The notes: generated by a model not told the origin, from the letters alone. 64,000 nt of DNA from Acidobacteriaceae bacterium (GCA_030041305.1 JASHOC010000235.1:1-64000); one strand, 5' to 3'; shown: positions 1-10,715, counted from the stretch's first letter. Made by a program: numbers and translations.

Positions 1-34
1 AGGATAGAGCCGCAAGAGAGCTACGAATATCCGC

Positions 35-385
35 TCAAACATAATCCCCCCTCAGGATCTTCCTGGCGCGTGCAACCCGCAAGATTCCTGCGAGCCTTTC
101 GGCTTCGGCCCGCGCCACCTTCCGCCCGCCGGTGGTCAGTCTGTAGTAGCGTCTGCGCTCATGGCCGGGCAGCGGCTCAGCAAGGTGGCTCACCTCTTCA
201 ATGAGGCCCTCTTCCAATAGCGCCTGAACAGAGCCGTAGAGGGTTCCGGGGCCGAGCCTTATTCGGCCCTCGGTTTGTTCTTCCACCCGGCGCATAATGG
301 CGTAGCCGTGCAGATCGGAATCGGCAAGCGCGAGTAGAATCTGAAACGCAGCGGAGGGCAAAGGGCTGAGCTTTTGCTTTGGCAT
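35..385 (-). CDS. PadR family transcriptional regulator
   Basis: 116 aa; LLALADSDLHGYAIMRRVEEQTEGRIRLGPGTLYGSVQALLEEGLIEEV is a PadR winged-helix signature. Confidence 0.9.
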   Translation of the reverse strand: MPKQKLSPLPSAAFQILLALADSDLHGYAIMRRVEEQTEGRIRLGPGTLYGSVQALLEEGLIEEVSHLAEPLPGHERRRYYRLTTGGRKVARAEAERLAGILRVARARKILRGDYV

Positions 386-396
386 AGTGAGCGACC

Positions 397-425
397 ATCG
401 ATATAACGATCAACGCTATATCGAT
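397..425. promoter_or_regulatory. Candidate PadR operator: ATCGATATA-N11-TATATCGAT
   Basis: Perfect 9-bp inverted repeat directly upstream of the PadR start codon. Confidence 0.6.
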
Positions 426-460
426 TGACAATCATCTCCCCACTGAGAGATGATTGTCAA
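425..460. other. Perfect 14-bp inverted repeat TTGACAATCATCTC-N8-GAGATGATTGTCAA
   Basis: Read directly; abuts the putative PadR operator. Confidence 0.7.
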
Positions 461-779
461 GCGCTTTGCCCAGATGTCGTCCGGCGAAAGGCATAAAGGG
501 TGGGCGGCGGGTGTACACTGGGGGCAATTGCCAGCCTCCTCCCCCAAAGAACTCCCCGATGAGGTGATCACAGCCCTACGGCTTATCATCAATCCCGCTT
601 TGACGCCTAAATCCGATTTTGGGCGAGACTCTGGCAACACTCCACATTCCCATCCCCTCAGAGCGCGCATGGACACCCGCCGCCCCTTGCGATAACATCC
701 TTCACGCTGCCAAAACCGCAGGTCCGATGAGCTTCCTGCCTTCGCAGTGGAGATATCGTCGGCGGGGCGTAAAGCGGTT

Positions 780-937
780 CCTTTTCTTTTCCAAATACCT
801 CCTCGCCGCCGCAGGTTTTCCTCCATGGCGAAGTCGATCTGCGTGTGCAACACCTCATCGAGGTCCTCGCCCAGTTTTCTTTTGCCAGGAGATCCTACGC
901 AGCGATTTATTACGATGCGGGCCCAGTTCATTCGCAT
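780..937 (-). pseudogene. Truncated N-terminal remnant of an ADOP permease
   Basis: MRMNWARIVINRCVGSPGKRKLGEDLDEVLHTQIDFAMEENLRR matches the start of the neighbouring intact gene (MDWVRILISRCAGFFGKGKLDEDLDEELRTHIDFAVEENVRR). Confidence 0.75.
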
Positions 938-938
938 C

Positions 939-3599
939 CTACTCCGCTCTTAGCGCCTGCATTGGATCGATGGACGCGGCATTGCGTGCCGGGAGCCAGG
1001 CCGCAGCCATCGCGATCGCAATTAGTAGGGCTGCCGCAAGTGAGAAGATTAGCGGGTTGATCGCGGTTACTTCAAACAGAAGACTTGCCAGCAAGCGAGC
1101 GCTAGCAAGTGCACCGGCCAAGCCGATAGTGATACCCAATAGGGTCAGCCGGGCACCCTCGACCATCATCATGATCAATACATCACCGCGACGCGCTCCT
1201 AACGCCATGCGTACTCCGATCTCGCGTGTGCGTTGCGCGACAGCGTACGACATCACTCCATAAATTCCTATGCATGCCAGCAGCAAAGCTAGCCCCGCGA
1301 ACGCAGAGATAAGCGCCGAACTAGCGCGGGGGATCGCCAGCGTCTGTTTGGCGAGCAGATCCATGGGAACCGCCCTGAATACAGGAAGATTGGGGTCAAC
1401 GCTCCATAGCGCCTCTTTAGAGGACTTCACCATCGATGCTGGTTCTGTTTCGGTGCGCAGAGTAAAGGCAACGAGCGAATACGGTTGCTGGGCAAAGGGC
1501 CGATAGATATCCGTATGGGTAGGCTGGTCTTGGCCGAACGCCTTTACGTCGCCGACTATGCCTACAATACGCCACCAGTCAGGCTGCTCCGCGCTTCCCA
1601 GGTTCAGCTTTTCACCGACCGGATCCTTGTTCGGGAAGAACTCCCTGGCCAGCGTTTGATTGATCATTGCCACATGGAGTGCATTTGTGCGGTCCGCCGC
1701 GCTAAAGTCGCGACCACGAATCAACGGGATCCCCATTGTGCGCAGGTACCCCGGAGTGATAACGCGATTATCGGCTTCGGGGGTCTGCCCGTCCTTCGGT
1801 GGAGCTTCTCCGGGGAGCAGGAAAGTTGTTGTCCCCCAAAAACCAGTCAGAGGCAGGAAGTTGGTCGCCGCAGCCGATTTTACCCCAGGCAACGCACTCA
1901 ACCGGTTCACGACGCCTTCGACGAACCGAATCCTCTTCGTCTGATCGGATCGGGGGTAGCGGTCAGGCGGCAGAAACAGTTGCAGAGAGAGAACATGATC
2001 CGGCTGAAAACCCAGGTTGGAGTTGACCACTTTTCTGAAACTTGCCACCAGCAGTCCCGCGCCGGTTAATAACATAAGGGCGAGAGCTATCTCGCCGACC
2101 ACCATAACGCTCCGCGAAAAGCTGGAGTGGCGACTTGCTGTACTGCCGCGTTCCGACTCGTTTATGGTGGCGTCGGCGTTGATTCTTACGGCATTTAGCA
2201 CCGGGACAATTCCAAAGAGAAATCCAGTGAGCAGTGTGATCGCCAACGCGAAGAGAAGGACCCCGTCATTTATAGGGATTTGCGTCACCTTTGGAATATT
2301 CAGATTGGCGACATCATTTGGAAAGAGCCCGAGAAGGAAGCGGGTTCCTGCCATCGTCAGAGCTATTCCAGCCGCGCCGCCATTCGCGGCGAGGAGAAGA
2401 CTTTCTGTGACGAACTGGCGCAACAGGCGTTGGCGAGTGGCCCCCAAAGCCAGTCGAACCGCGATCTCTTTCTGGCGTTGAGTATTGCGAACCAAGGCGA
2501 GTCCGGCGGTGTTCGCGCAGGCGATCAACAGCACCAGCAAAACAGCACCCATCAGGATCAGCAGCGGTTTCCGAATATCTCCGTTGAGTTGTTCACGCAA
2601 CGGAACCAGCACAACGCGATTTCCACTATCCGTCGTCGGGTGAGCAATTGCTGTCTCCGCCTCGACAGCATTCAGCGTCTTCTGTGCTTCAGCGATTGAG
2701 ATTCCTGGCCGCAAACGGCCAAGAATGCGGACGTAAGTATGGCTGAAGTCATCAAACGCTGCCGGGGCTATCGCAGCCGGGACCCAAATCTCCACGGAGG
2801 TTGGGTAGTCGAAGCCACGGGGCATTACCCCCAGTACTGTATACGAGCTTCCATCCAGCGTGATAGCTTTGCCGACAATTTCGGGATCGGATTGAAAGGT
2901 CGTCCGCCAAAGATGATTGCTCAGGAGAACTACCTTTGGACCTCCCGGTTTGTCTTCCTGATCTGTGTAGAGACGTCCGATTTGCGGTGCAACGCCCAAT
3001 ATGCGCAGGTAGTTTGCCGAAACAGCATACCCAATAAGGAGTTGTGGTTCCCCCTTTCCGGTCAGTGTCATTTCGTCGTCATAAGAAAGAGCGAGAGTCT
3101 CGAAGACGCCGCTGCGCTGCTTCCAGATCGCAAAATCGCCGGGTGTGCTCGGCAGAGGTTCACCACCTCGGGCGGGATTCGTCGTCCATACCGCCACAAT
3201 GCGGCCGGGGTCCTTGTACGGCAAAGGAGCCAGCAACACCGCTTTAACGACGGAGAATATCGAGGTCGTTGCTCCGATACCGAAAGCCAGGGTGAGAATT
3301 GACGTAGCGGCAACCCCCCGGGATTTAGAGAGTTGGCGAAAGCCGAACCGGATGTCCTGCAACATGGTTTCGAGAATGGGTAGGCCACGTTGTATGCGGT
3401 ATTGCTCGCGCGTTTGTGTCATCCCTCCAAATTCTCGCAGTGCATTCGTTCTCGCCTCCTGTTCAGACATGCCGCGCCTTACGTTCTCCTCGACAGCGAA
3501 GTCGATATGCGTCCGCAACTCTTCATCGAGGTCCTCGTCCAGCTTTCCTTTGCCGAAAAATCCCGCGCAGCGGCTTATCAGAATGCGAACCCAGTCCAT
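939..3599 (-). CDS. ADOP family (MacB-like/FtsX) ABC transporter permease
   Basis: 886 aa; ADOP N-terminal domain, MacB periplasmic core, two FtsX domains (REIAVRLALGATRQRLLRQ, REIGVRMALGARRGDVL). Confidence 0.92.
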   Translation of the reverse strand: MDWVRILISRCAGFFGKGKLDEDLDEELRTHIDFAVEENVRRGMSEQEARTNALREFGGMTQTREQYRIQRGLPILETMLQDIRFGFRQLSKSRGVAATSILTLAFGIGATTSIFSVVKAVLLAPLPYKDPGRIVAVWTTNPARGGEPLPSTPGDFAIWKQRSGVFETLALSYDDEMTLTGKGEPQLLIGYAVSANYLRILGVAPQIGRLYTDQEDKPGGPKVVLLSNHLWRTTFQSDPEIVGKAITLDGSSYTVLGVMPRGFDYPTSVEIWVPAAIAPAAFDDFSHTYVRILGRLRPGISIAEAQKTLNAVEAETAIAHPTTDSGNRVVLVPLREQLNGDIRKPLLILMGAVLLVLLIACANTAGLALVRNTQRQKEIAVRLALGATRQRLLRQFVTESLLLAANGGAAGIALTMAGTRFLLGLFPNDVANLNIPKVTQIPINDGVLLFALAITLLTGFLFGIVPVLNAVRINADATINESERGSTASRHSSFSRSVMVVGEIALALMLLTGAGLLVASFRKVVNSNLGFQPDHVLSLQLFLPPDRYPRSDQTKRIRFVEGVVNRLSALPGVKSAAATNFLPLTGFWGTTTFLLPGEAPPKDGQTPEADNRVITPGYLRTMGIPLIRGRDFSAADRTNALHVAMINQTLAREFFPNKDPVGEKLNLGSAEQPDWWRIVGIVGDVKAFGQDQPTHTDIYRPFAQQPYSLVAFTLRTETEPASMVKSSKEALWSVDPNLPVFRAVPMDLLAKQTLAIPRASSALISAFAGLALLLACIGIYGVMSYAVAQRTREIGVRMALGARRGDVLIMMMVEGARLTLLGITIGLAGALASARLLASLLFEVTAINPLIFSLAAALLIAIAMAAAWLPARNAASIDPMQALRAE

Positions 3600-3608
3600 G
3601 CGTGGCTC

Positions 3609-3947
3609 CTATCGGGACACCGCGAGAAAACGCGACATCGTTGCCGCAATGCGTTCCCAGTTTTCCGTTTCCGCTCCAATTTGTTTTTTCCCAAGGCGGC
3701 TGAGTGAGTAGTATTTGGCGCGGCGGTTGTTCTCTGAAGTTCCCCACTCTGCCTTGATATAGCCCCGCTGTTGCAGACGGAGAAGTGCGGGGTAGATTGT
3801 TCCCTGATTGAGGCTAAGAGTTGCATCGCTGACCTGTTCAATGCGGCGCGCGATGCCGTAGCCGTGTAATGGACCCATCGATTCGAGTGTTTTCAGCACC
3901 ATCAGGTCCAGGGTTCCTTGAAGAACATCCGATTTGCTCTCTGCCAT
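3609..3947 (-). CDS. PadR family transcriptional regulator
   Basis: MAESKSDVLQGTLDLMVLKTLESMGPLHGYGIARRIEQ; start placed at the internal Met of the 149-aa ORF. Confidence 0.9.
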   Translation of the reverse strand: MAESKSDVLQGTLDLMVLKTLESMGPLHGYGIARRIEQVSDATLSLNQGTIYPALLRLQQRGYIKAEWGTSENNRRAKYYSLSRLGKKQIGAETENWERIAATMSRFLAVSR

Positions 3948-4153
3948 ATTTCTTCCTGTTGCATTTCTACATAAGTTTGCCACCCGCTTCGGTAGAATGT
4001 CAACAGGGGAATGGCCGCTCTCCATCGCTGGATGAGTCCGTCGGGAAAGCTTTCTCAACGAACTTCAGTGGTTGTAGGATGGAGTCCCAAGTGCGGCGTA
4101 ATGCCGATGTGCATCTGGGGAATCCCACGCGAATTCGCGAAGAAGTCTGGACC

Positions 4154-6592
4154 ATGAACAGCATTCCGGGACTGAACACTTTGGGGCGAGACCTACGCCA
4201 CACTTCAAGGCAGCTTGTGCGCAGCCCCTGGTATACGCTGACGGCAGTCCTGATTTTGGGAATCGGGATCGGGTCAATCACCGCGATTTTCAGTGTGCTA
4301 GACGCGGTGCTCTTTGAGCCGCTTCCGTTTGCACATCCCCGCAGGCTCATCGCCATTCGTTCCGTGCCGAGCGAGACCGCATCGATCCCCACGATTGAGG
4401 ACTGGCAGCGCCGGAGCATCAGCTTTCAATCACTGGCCGCGTATCGGGGTTGGTCTCCGGAGGTTCGTACGCCCCTGGGGTCCGGCGGCGACGTTCTTGA
4501 AGTGTCGCAGAATTTCTTTTCCACGCTGGGCGCATCTTTTGCGGTCGGCCATGACTTCATCCAGACCGGCGACGAGCGCGATTGTCCCGAGCAGGCCATT
4601 CTGAGCGGGGGATTTTGGAAACAGTTGGGCGGCGGCCAGGATCTCGACGGGCGATCTCTCCAAATCGACCATCGAACGTTTCGGATCGTCGGCGTGCTGC
4701 CTTTGGCGCAAGACATCGAGGGGACTTACGCGCTTGATCATCCGGACATCTTTGTTCCCATCGGCTGCGACGCCAACTCCAGAGTTAACGAGCGAGGAGA
4801 CAATGACTTTTGGGTTCTTGGTCGGCTGCGGCCGGGCGTGTCGATCAAAAGCGCCGCCGCTGACTTGGCTCACGTCGAAGCGAATCTGCTTAGGGACTAC
4901 CCGAACTCCTACGGCGGCGTCAATGGACGTCCTCCCTTGCTGATCCCTTGGCTGACGGTGCTTACCGGCACCGCGACAGGTCCGGCATTGCTGACCGCTT
5001 TCGGCGCGTGCGGGCTGTTGCTTCTCCTCGCCTGCGCCAACTTGGCCAACTTGATGCTCGCGCGAAATGTCCGCCGCCGTCAGGAATTTGCTGTGCGGGC
5101 CGTCCTCGGCGCAGGTGCTCGGCAACTCCTCCGTCAAATGCTCATCGAGAATGGTGTTTTGGTGCTAATGGGCTCGTTTATGGGCTTGCTCCTGGCGAAC
5201 GGAGCGCTTAATCTCCTGCGCAATGCGCGGACCATACAAATACCGCGCCTCGAACACGCATCCATCAACCTCCCGGCTGTGGCGTTCGCCGTCTGCGCCG
5301 CAATGGTAGTCGCGCTGATCCTGACGCTTCTACCAGCGACGCGAACCCTGCGCCCCAGTTTGCTTGAGGACCTCGCGGGCCACAGTCGCGCATCGGAAAC
5401 AGGCAGTCTCCGCCGCATCGGAAGGACTCTGGTAGCGGCGCAGATCGCCTTTTCGATCATGCTTGTGGCTTGTGCGTCGTGGATGGTCGCCGGAATCTAC
5501 ACGCTTCTGAATCAGTCACTGGGTTTCAACCCCGATCATCTCCTTATGGTGGGGGTGGATATTGAACACAGTAGCGCACTGCCCACCTACAATGCTGCTC
5601 GAGCGTCCGCGTACTATGGTCAGCTTGTCGCCGCGTTACGCTCGCTCCCCAGCGTTACAGGCGTCGCTGCGGCGAAGGATCCGCCGCTTGGCGGCGCTGT
5701 CAATCGCTACACTTTCTGCTCCGATACGCACCCGGACGAGTGCAGACATCCTGCGATGGTAAATCCCGACTCGTTCGATATCACGACGGGTTATTTCGCC
5801 ACCGTGCAACAGCCCCTGCTGGAAGGCCGCAATTTTACCGCCAACGACGACGTGGGGCCGCCCGTAGTCGTTGTGAATCAAGTGCTTGCGAACCGCGAAT
5901 GGCCGGGACAGAGCGCAGTCGGACATCGCGTTAAGACGGGCGAACTGGACGGATGGGCTACGGTCATCGGCGTGGTCGGGAACGTGCGTAGCTTTAGTCT
6001 CGATGTCTCTCCAGGAGCGGACCTCTACCTGCCAATGTCCTACCGGCCCCCCACCCACATGGTCCTCCTGCTTCGTACACGAAGCGATGCGGCGGCCCTA
6101 GCGAAAACTGTCCGACACCTGGTCCATACCCAGCATCCCGATTTGCTGTTGTACCACGTGCGCACGATGCGCGAGGAGATGGGCGACGAGGTGGAATTTC
6201 GGGGCTTTCTCATGCAGATCGCTATCGTTTATGGAGCCTTGTCACTCTCGCTCGCCATTTTGGGCGTTTACGGACTGCTGGCCTACGAGATTTCTCTTCG
6301 CCGGAAGGAGATTGGGATCCGTGTCGCGCTCGGCTCCTCGCAGGCATCGGTCGTGCGGCTGCTGCTTCTCCAGGAATCACGCTGGGTGATTGGCGGAGCC
6401 ATGGTTGGCCTCGTTGCTGCGATGATCTGTGGCTATGCGCTGCGGGCACAAATCTACGGGCTGACTGCAAATTCCGCAGCAGTTTTGAGCATCTCCTTCA
6501 TGTCATTGGTGCTCCCGGCGCTGGTTGCGATAGCGGTACCGGCATGGCAGGTTGTCGTCGGTAACCCGTTAGGTGCGTTGCACACGGAATAG
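4154..6592 (+). CDS. ADOP family ABC transporter permease
   Basis: MNSIPGLNTLGRDLRHTSRQLVRSPWYTLTAVLILGIGIGSITAIFSVLDAVL; FtsX domains; divergent from the PadR gene. Confidence 0.9.
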   Translation: MNSIPGLNTLGRDLRHTSRQLVRSPWYTLTAVLILGIGIGSITAIFSVLDAVLFEPLPFAHPRRLIAIRSVPSETASIPTIEDWQRRSISFQSLAAYRGWSPEVRTPLGSGGDVLEVSQNFFSTLGASFAVGHDFIQTGDERDCPEQAILSGGFWKQLGGGQDLDGRSLQIDHRTFRIVGVLPLAQDIEGTYALDHPDIFVPIGCDANSRVNERGDNDFWVLGRLRPGVSIKSAAADLAHVEANLLRDYPNSYGGVNGRPPLLIPWLTVLTGTATGPALLTAFGACGLLLLLACANLANLMLARNVRRRQEFAVRAVLGAGARQLLRQMLIENGVLVLMGSFMGLLLANGALNLLRNARTIQIPRLEHASINLPAVAFAVCAAMVVALILTLLPATRTLRPSLLEDLAGHSRASETGSLRRIGRTLVAAQIAFSIMLVACASWMVAGIYTLLNQSLGFNPDHLLMVGVDIEHSSALPTYNAARASAYYGQLVAALRSLPSVTGVAAAKDPPLGGAVNRYTFCSDTHPDECRHPAMVNPDSFDITTGYFATVQQPLLEGRNFTANDDVGPPVVVVNQVLANREWPGQSAVGHRVKTGELDGWATVIGVVGNVRSFSLDVSPGADLYLPMSYRPPTHMVLLLRTRSDAAALAKTVRHLVHTQHPDLLLYHVRTMREEMGDEVEFRGFLMQIAIVYGALSLSLAILGVYGLLAYEISLRRKEIGIRVALGSSQASVVRLLLLQESRWVIGGAMVGLVAAMICGYALRAQIYGLTANSAAVLSISFMSLVLPALVAIAVPAWQVVVGNPLGALHTE

Positions 6593-6732
6593 TCGGGTAC
6601 CAATAAGAAGCTATCTCTCTGAAACTTCCGACTTCGACGCTTTAGATCCTTGTTCGGAGTTGGCGGCCGGGTGGTCGTAACTTGTTCGAGCAACATCCAC
6701 ATTTGTGATATGGCGAAGATCGCGGCGACCCC

Positions 6733-6840
6733 GATATCCGCTTCATCGAGCCCATGGAGTGCCTCCCCGTTGCCATGATTCCCGAAGGGCCGACTTGGAC
6801 CTACGAGATCAAGCTCAACGGTTACCGGGTAGTGCTTCGA
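6733..6840 (+). pseudogene. ATP-dependent DNA ligase (LigD-type) N-terminal fragment
   Basis: DIRFIEPMECLPVAMIPEGPTWTYEIKLNGYRVVLR resembles the adenylation-site region (consensus EIKLDGYR); no flanking domains. Confidence 0.65.
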
Positions 6841-7065
6841 CAGGGTCGCGGCCAGGAGAATTTGGTGCGTCCATCTGGCCTCTGCTATGGATGGCCTGGG
6901 AATGTTTCGGGGTTAGGAAAGGCTTAGTGTAAAGATGTGAAGTTCCCCACGGGTGCGATTACGGCTTAAGCATTGACGCTTGGTTCATGGACAAGGCGCG
7001 AACGCGGTGGCCGGTGGCGGAAGTTGTGGCGCGAGCAATTTGGCTCACTGCTGAGGAGAGCTGAG

Positions 7066-9693
7066 ATGCGATGGTGGCGGATCGGAAAACGGGACGCTGA
7101 CCTGGAGCGAGAGTTGAGTTCCGACCTGGAGTCGGAAGAAGAAAGGCAGCGCGAACGCGGCCTGCCGCCGGAACGGGCCCGTTACGCCGTGCGCCGTGCA
7201 TTCGGGAACGTCATGCTGATTCGAGAGAAGATGCATGAAGCATGGGTTTGGGCGGCGTTTGAACGTTTGCAGCAGGACCTGGGTTACGCATTACGGCAGT
7301 TGCGGAGGTCCCCAGGTTTTGCGTCCGTCTGTCTCATGACGCTTGCCCTCGGCATCGGAGCGAACACGGCGATGTTCAGCGTGGTGCAAGGGGTAATTCT
7401 TGCGCCCCTGCCGTTTCCGCAAGCCAATCGCCTCATCTTTCTTTGGGAGAAGCGCCCCGGTGTTCCTCGACTCGATGTCTCGTACCCGAATTTCAATGAC
7501 TGGGGGCGCACGTCACGGTCATTCGATGGCATGTCTGGACTGATATTTAACGACTTCGATTTGACCGCTCCGGGAAACGCCGAGCACCTTATCGGCGTAG
7601 AGGCTTCCTCCGGACTTTTGAAAACCTTGGGTGCCAAGCCGATCCTTGGACGGGATTTCGACCCATCGGAGGACCAAGCGAATGCTTCGAATGTTGTCCT
7701 GATCAGCGAACGCCTCTGGAGAGAGCGGTTTCGGTCAGACCCGAGCGTGCTTGGGAGATTCGTTGACTTGGATGGAAAGACCTTCACCGTCATCGGCGTG
7801 CTACCGCCTGACTTTCATTTCCTGATCAGTGCGGACGTTATGGTGCCCCTGCGTCCCAATATGCCCGTTATTCTTGACGACCGTTCAGTGGAAGCATTGA
7901 CCGTGGTGGCGCGCCTCAAACCGGGCGTGATGGCTGCCCAGGCCGAGGCCGCGTTGAATGTGATTCAGCAGGGGCTCGACCGTCAGTATCCCGACGCCAA
8001 CCGCAGCATCGGCGTTACGGCGACTTCGCTGATGGAGGGAGTCGTCGGCGACGCGAAGGGAACGATCGTGTTGTTGTTTGGGGCTGTTAGCCTGGTGCTC
8101 CTAATCGCGTGCGCCAATCTCGCCAACTTGCTGTTGGCGCGCTCCGCTGCCCGTGCCCGCGAATTCGGCATCCGCGCGGCGCTCGGAGCCAGTTGCGGAC
8201 GAATGGTGCGGCAACTGCTCACCGAAAGTATCATGCTGTCGCTCGCGGGCGGAGCATTGGGCGTTGTGCTCGCCGCCCTCGGCCTTCGCGTTCTACTGGT
8301 GGCGCTGCCGAACACTTTGCCGCGCTCCGGAAACATCGGCCTTCACCTGCCGGTTCTTGTGTTCACAGTAGCGGCTTCTGTCACTGTGGGGGTTCTTTTC
8401 GGCCTCGCTCCGGCAATGCAATGGGCAAATCCCGATGTGCGTAGTGCCTTGCAAACGGGATCGAGGGGAACCACAACCGGCCGGAATCGCCTGCTCAACC
8501 GTCTGGTCACGGTGCAATTTGCGCTCACTCTCGTGCTGATGGCGGGCGCAGGGCTACTCCTGCGCAGCGTCCGCAATCTATGGCATGTAAATCCCGGCTT
8601 CAATATGCGGCACGTGATTTCGTTCCAAGTTGGTTTGTCCCCCTCATTTACGACTTCACCAGCTCGAACGCGCGTGGCCTACCAACAATTGCTTGCGCGC
8701 ATTGGTCAACTACCGGGAGTGGAAGCAGCCGATCTCACCAATATCGTTCCGCTCGACGGAGCCGCCAATGGCGGCCCGTTCTGGATCGGTACGGCGCAAC
8801 CAGCCTCGCTTCAGGAACTTCCTCACGCGCTGTACTTTTGGACCGGTCCCGATTATCTGAGGACGATGCAGATTCCCTTGCTGCGAGGCCGGTTCTTCAC
8901 GCCGGACGATCGGATCGGCTCCGGCAAGGTGGTCGTCATCGACAGCGTGCTTGCACACACCTTCTTCGCCAATCAGGATCCGGTGGGGCGGACGCTTACG
9001 GTCGCGCATTGGGGAGCGGCTCGGATCGTCGGCGTGGTGGGACATGTGCGCAATTTTGGACTGGACGACCCTGGAGCCTACCTTCCGCAGCAGATTTACA
9101 TCCCCGCGTATGAACTGCCGGATTACATGGTCGCTGACTTCTTCCGCACTCTCACCGTGATTGTTCGTTCGACGATTCCCCCTGCGGACCTAATGCCTGC
9201 CATTCGGAGAGTCGTATACGAGTCTGCGCCCGATCAACCGGTATACAACGCCGCGACGATCGATCAGATAGTGTCTGAATCAATGGCATCGCGGAACTTT
9301 TCCATTCTGCTTCTCGGCATCTTCGCCGCATTGGCACTGCTGCTGTCCTCGGTCGGCATCTATGGAGTCGTGTCTTATTCGGTCCTGCGACGTACGCAGG
9401 AGATCGGTATCCGCCTGGCTCTCGGAGCCGATAAGAGCCGGGTCTTCCGCATGATCGTCGGCGAGGGAATTTGGATGTCTGGCGTCGGATTGGCGGTCGG
9501 CATTTTGGCCGCAGTTGCGCTTGTGCGCCTGTTGCCGAGTTTCTCTCATCTGCTGTACGGCGTAGGCCGGAGCGATCCGCTCACGCTATGCGTCGTCACC
9601 GTTGCGTTACTACTCGTCGCTTTTGCAGCTAGTTATCTTCCTGCACGCCGAGCCATGCGCACCGACCCGCTCAACTCCTTGCGCTGCGAATGA
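7066..9693 (+). CDS. ADOP family ABC transporter permease
   Basis: MRWWRIGKRDADLERELSSDLESEEERQRERGLPPERARYAVRRAFGN plus MacB/FtsX domains; a longer TTG start at 6973 is possible. Confidence 0.9.
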   Translation: MRWWRIGKRDADLERELSSDLESEEERQRERGLPPERARYAVRRAFGNVMLIREKMHEAWVWAAFERLQQDLGYALRQLRRSPGFASVCLMTLALGIGANTAMFSVVQGVILAPLPFPQANRLIFLWEKRPGVPRLDVSYPNFNDWGRTSRSFDGMSGLIFNDFDLTAPGNAEHLIGVEASSGLLKTLGAKPILGRDFDPSEDQANASNVVLISERLWRERFRSDPSVLGRFVDLDGKTFTVIGVLPPDFHFLISADVMVPLRPNMPVILDDRSVEALTVVARLKPGVMAAQAEAALNVIQQGLDRQYPDANRSIGVTATSLMEGVVGDAKGTIVLLFGAVSLVLLIACANLANLLLARSAARAREFGIRAALGASCGRMVRQLLTESIMLSLAGGALGVVLAALGLRVLLVALPNTLPRSGNIGLHLPVLVFTVAASVTVGVLFGLAPAMQWANPDVRSALQTGSRGTTTGRNRLLNRLVTVQFALTLVLMAGAGLLLRSVRNLWHVNPGFNMRHVISFQVGLSPSFTTSPARTRVAYQQLLARIGQLPGVEAADLTNIVPLDGAANGGPFWIGTAQPASLQELPHALYFWTGPDYLRTMQIPLLRGRFFTPDDRIGSGKVVVIDSVLAHTFFANQDPVGRTLTVAHWGAARIVGVVGHVRNFGLDDPGAYLPQQIYIPAYELPDYMVADFFRTLTVIVRSTIPPADLMPAIRRVVYESAPDQPVYNAATIDQIVSESMASRNFSILLLGIFAALALLLSSVGIYGVVSYSVLRRTQEIGIRLALGADKSRVFRMIVGEGIWMSGVGLAVGILAAVALVRLLPSFSHLLYGVGRSDPLTLCVVTVALLLVAFAASYLPARRAMRTDPLNSLRCE

Positions 9694-10680
9694 AGGCAGG
9701 TGCTTCCAAAATTCGGAAAGGCTGATGCCGACGCGCCGGACCATAGCCGGTCTACTCCTTGACATTTCTCGTCCAGGTAAAGCTATGCAGTTTGGTGCCT
9801 CGACCATTCTGAGGCCGCCATGGGGCAGTTGCAGCGATCGCAGACCCAAGACATTTCGGGCGCGGAGGCCGATTAGATGCTGTGGATGTTTTATACCGCA
9901 TTGTGAACAAAGCTCGCGCCTGAGTCCTTGACTTTGGCGGAAACGCTAAACCCCTTTTTATCTGAAGGTTGCCAGGATATCGAGCTTCTGTTGTGCGAAA
10001 CTTCAGCTTTATGTGCAAATGGTGCCAGAAACTTCACGCTTATGCCGCCAGAACGCTTCAGATTTATTCGGTCTTTTCGGTCACATCTCACTGAAAACCC
10101 GAGTTGGGTGCTTGAGGCTTATGCGTCAACCCACACCGGTCATGCCGGGGCTCAACCGCTACCCCGGCTTCAGCACGTGGCCGCCGTCGCCGCCGATCCT
10201 CCGCAGGATGGTCCCGCCCATCTCGTCGCCACACTTCGCAATGAGGTCCTTCGGCGACTGTTCATCGTGCAAACAATCTGACCGCGACCCTCGAAGACGG
10301 CATCGACAAGTTCGCGAAGACGGTTCCCAAGACCGAAGATGCGGTTCTGCTCCCGATCAAGTATTCGGAGAAAAAGACGACCATTGATCCTGGCGACGGC
10401 TCTGAGCGGCGGCGCTTTCTCAACCTTCGATGAATGAGCGCCGTCGCCGCCCAGATGCGACGCAGGATAGTCTCGGGACTGGTTGTCGTCGCAACGTCGG
10501 CATTGTGATCTGTCACGAAGGAGATGTAACGGACCGTGTCGCCGAGTTGAATCGGCAGGAAAATCGAGGGCACAGCACGTACCGCAACCTCGCATCCCGA
10601 TTTTGGCTATTTTTGGCGCAGGTCCCCAGTATCTAGTAGCAGGGGAATTCCTGCTGTTACAAGGCACGTTGGATACATCC

Positions 10681-10715
10681 CGGTCCGGTGCCTGATTTGG
10701 CCGGACCGGCCTTTT
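10681..10715 (+). terminator. Rho-independent terminator-like hairpin
   Basis: CGGTCCGG-N12-CCGGACCG followed by GCCTTTTAT. Confidence 0.55.
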
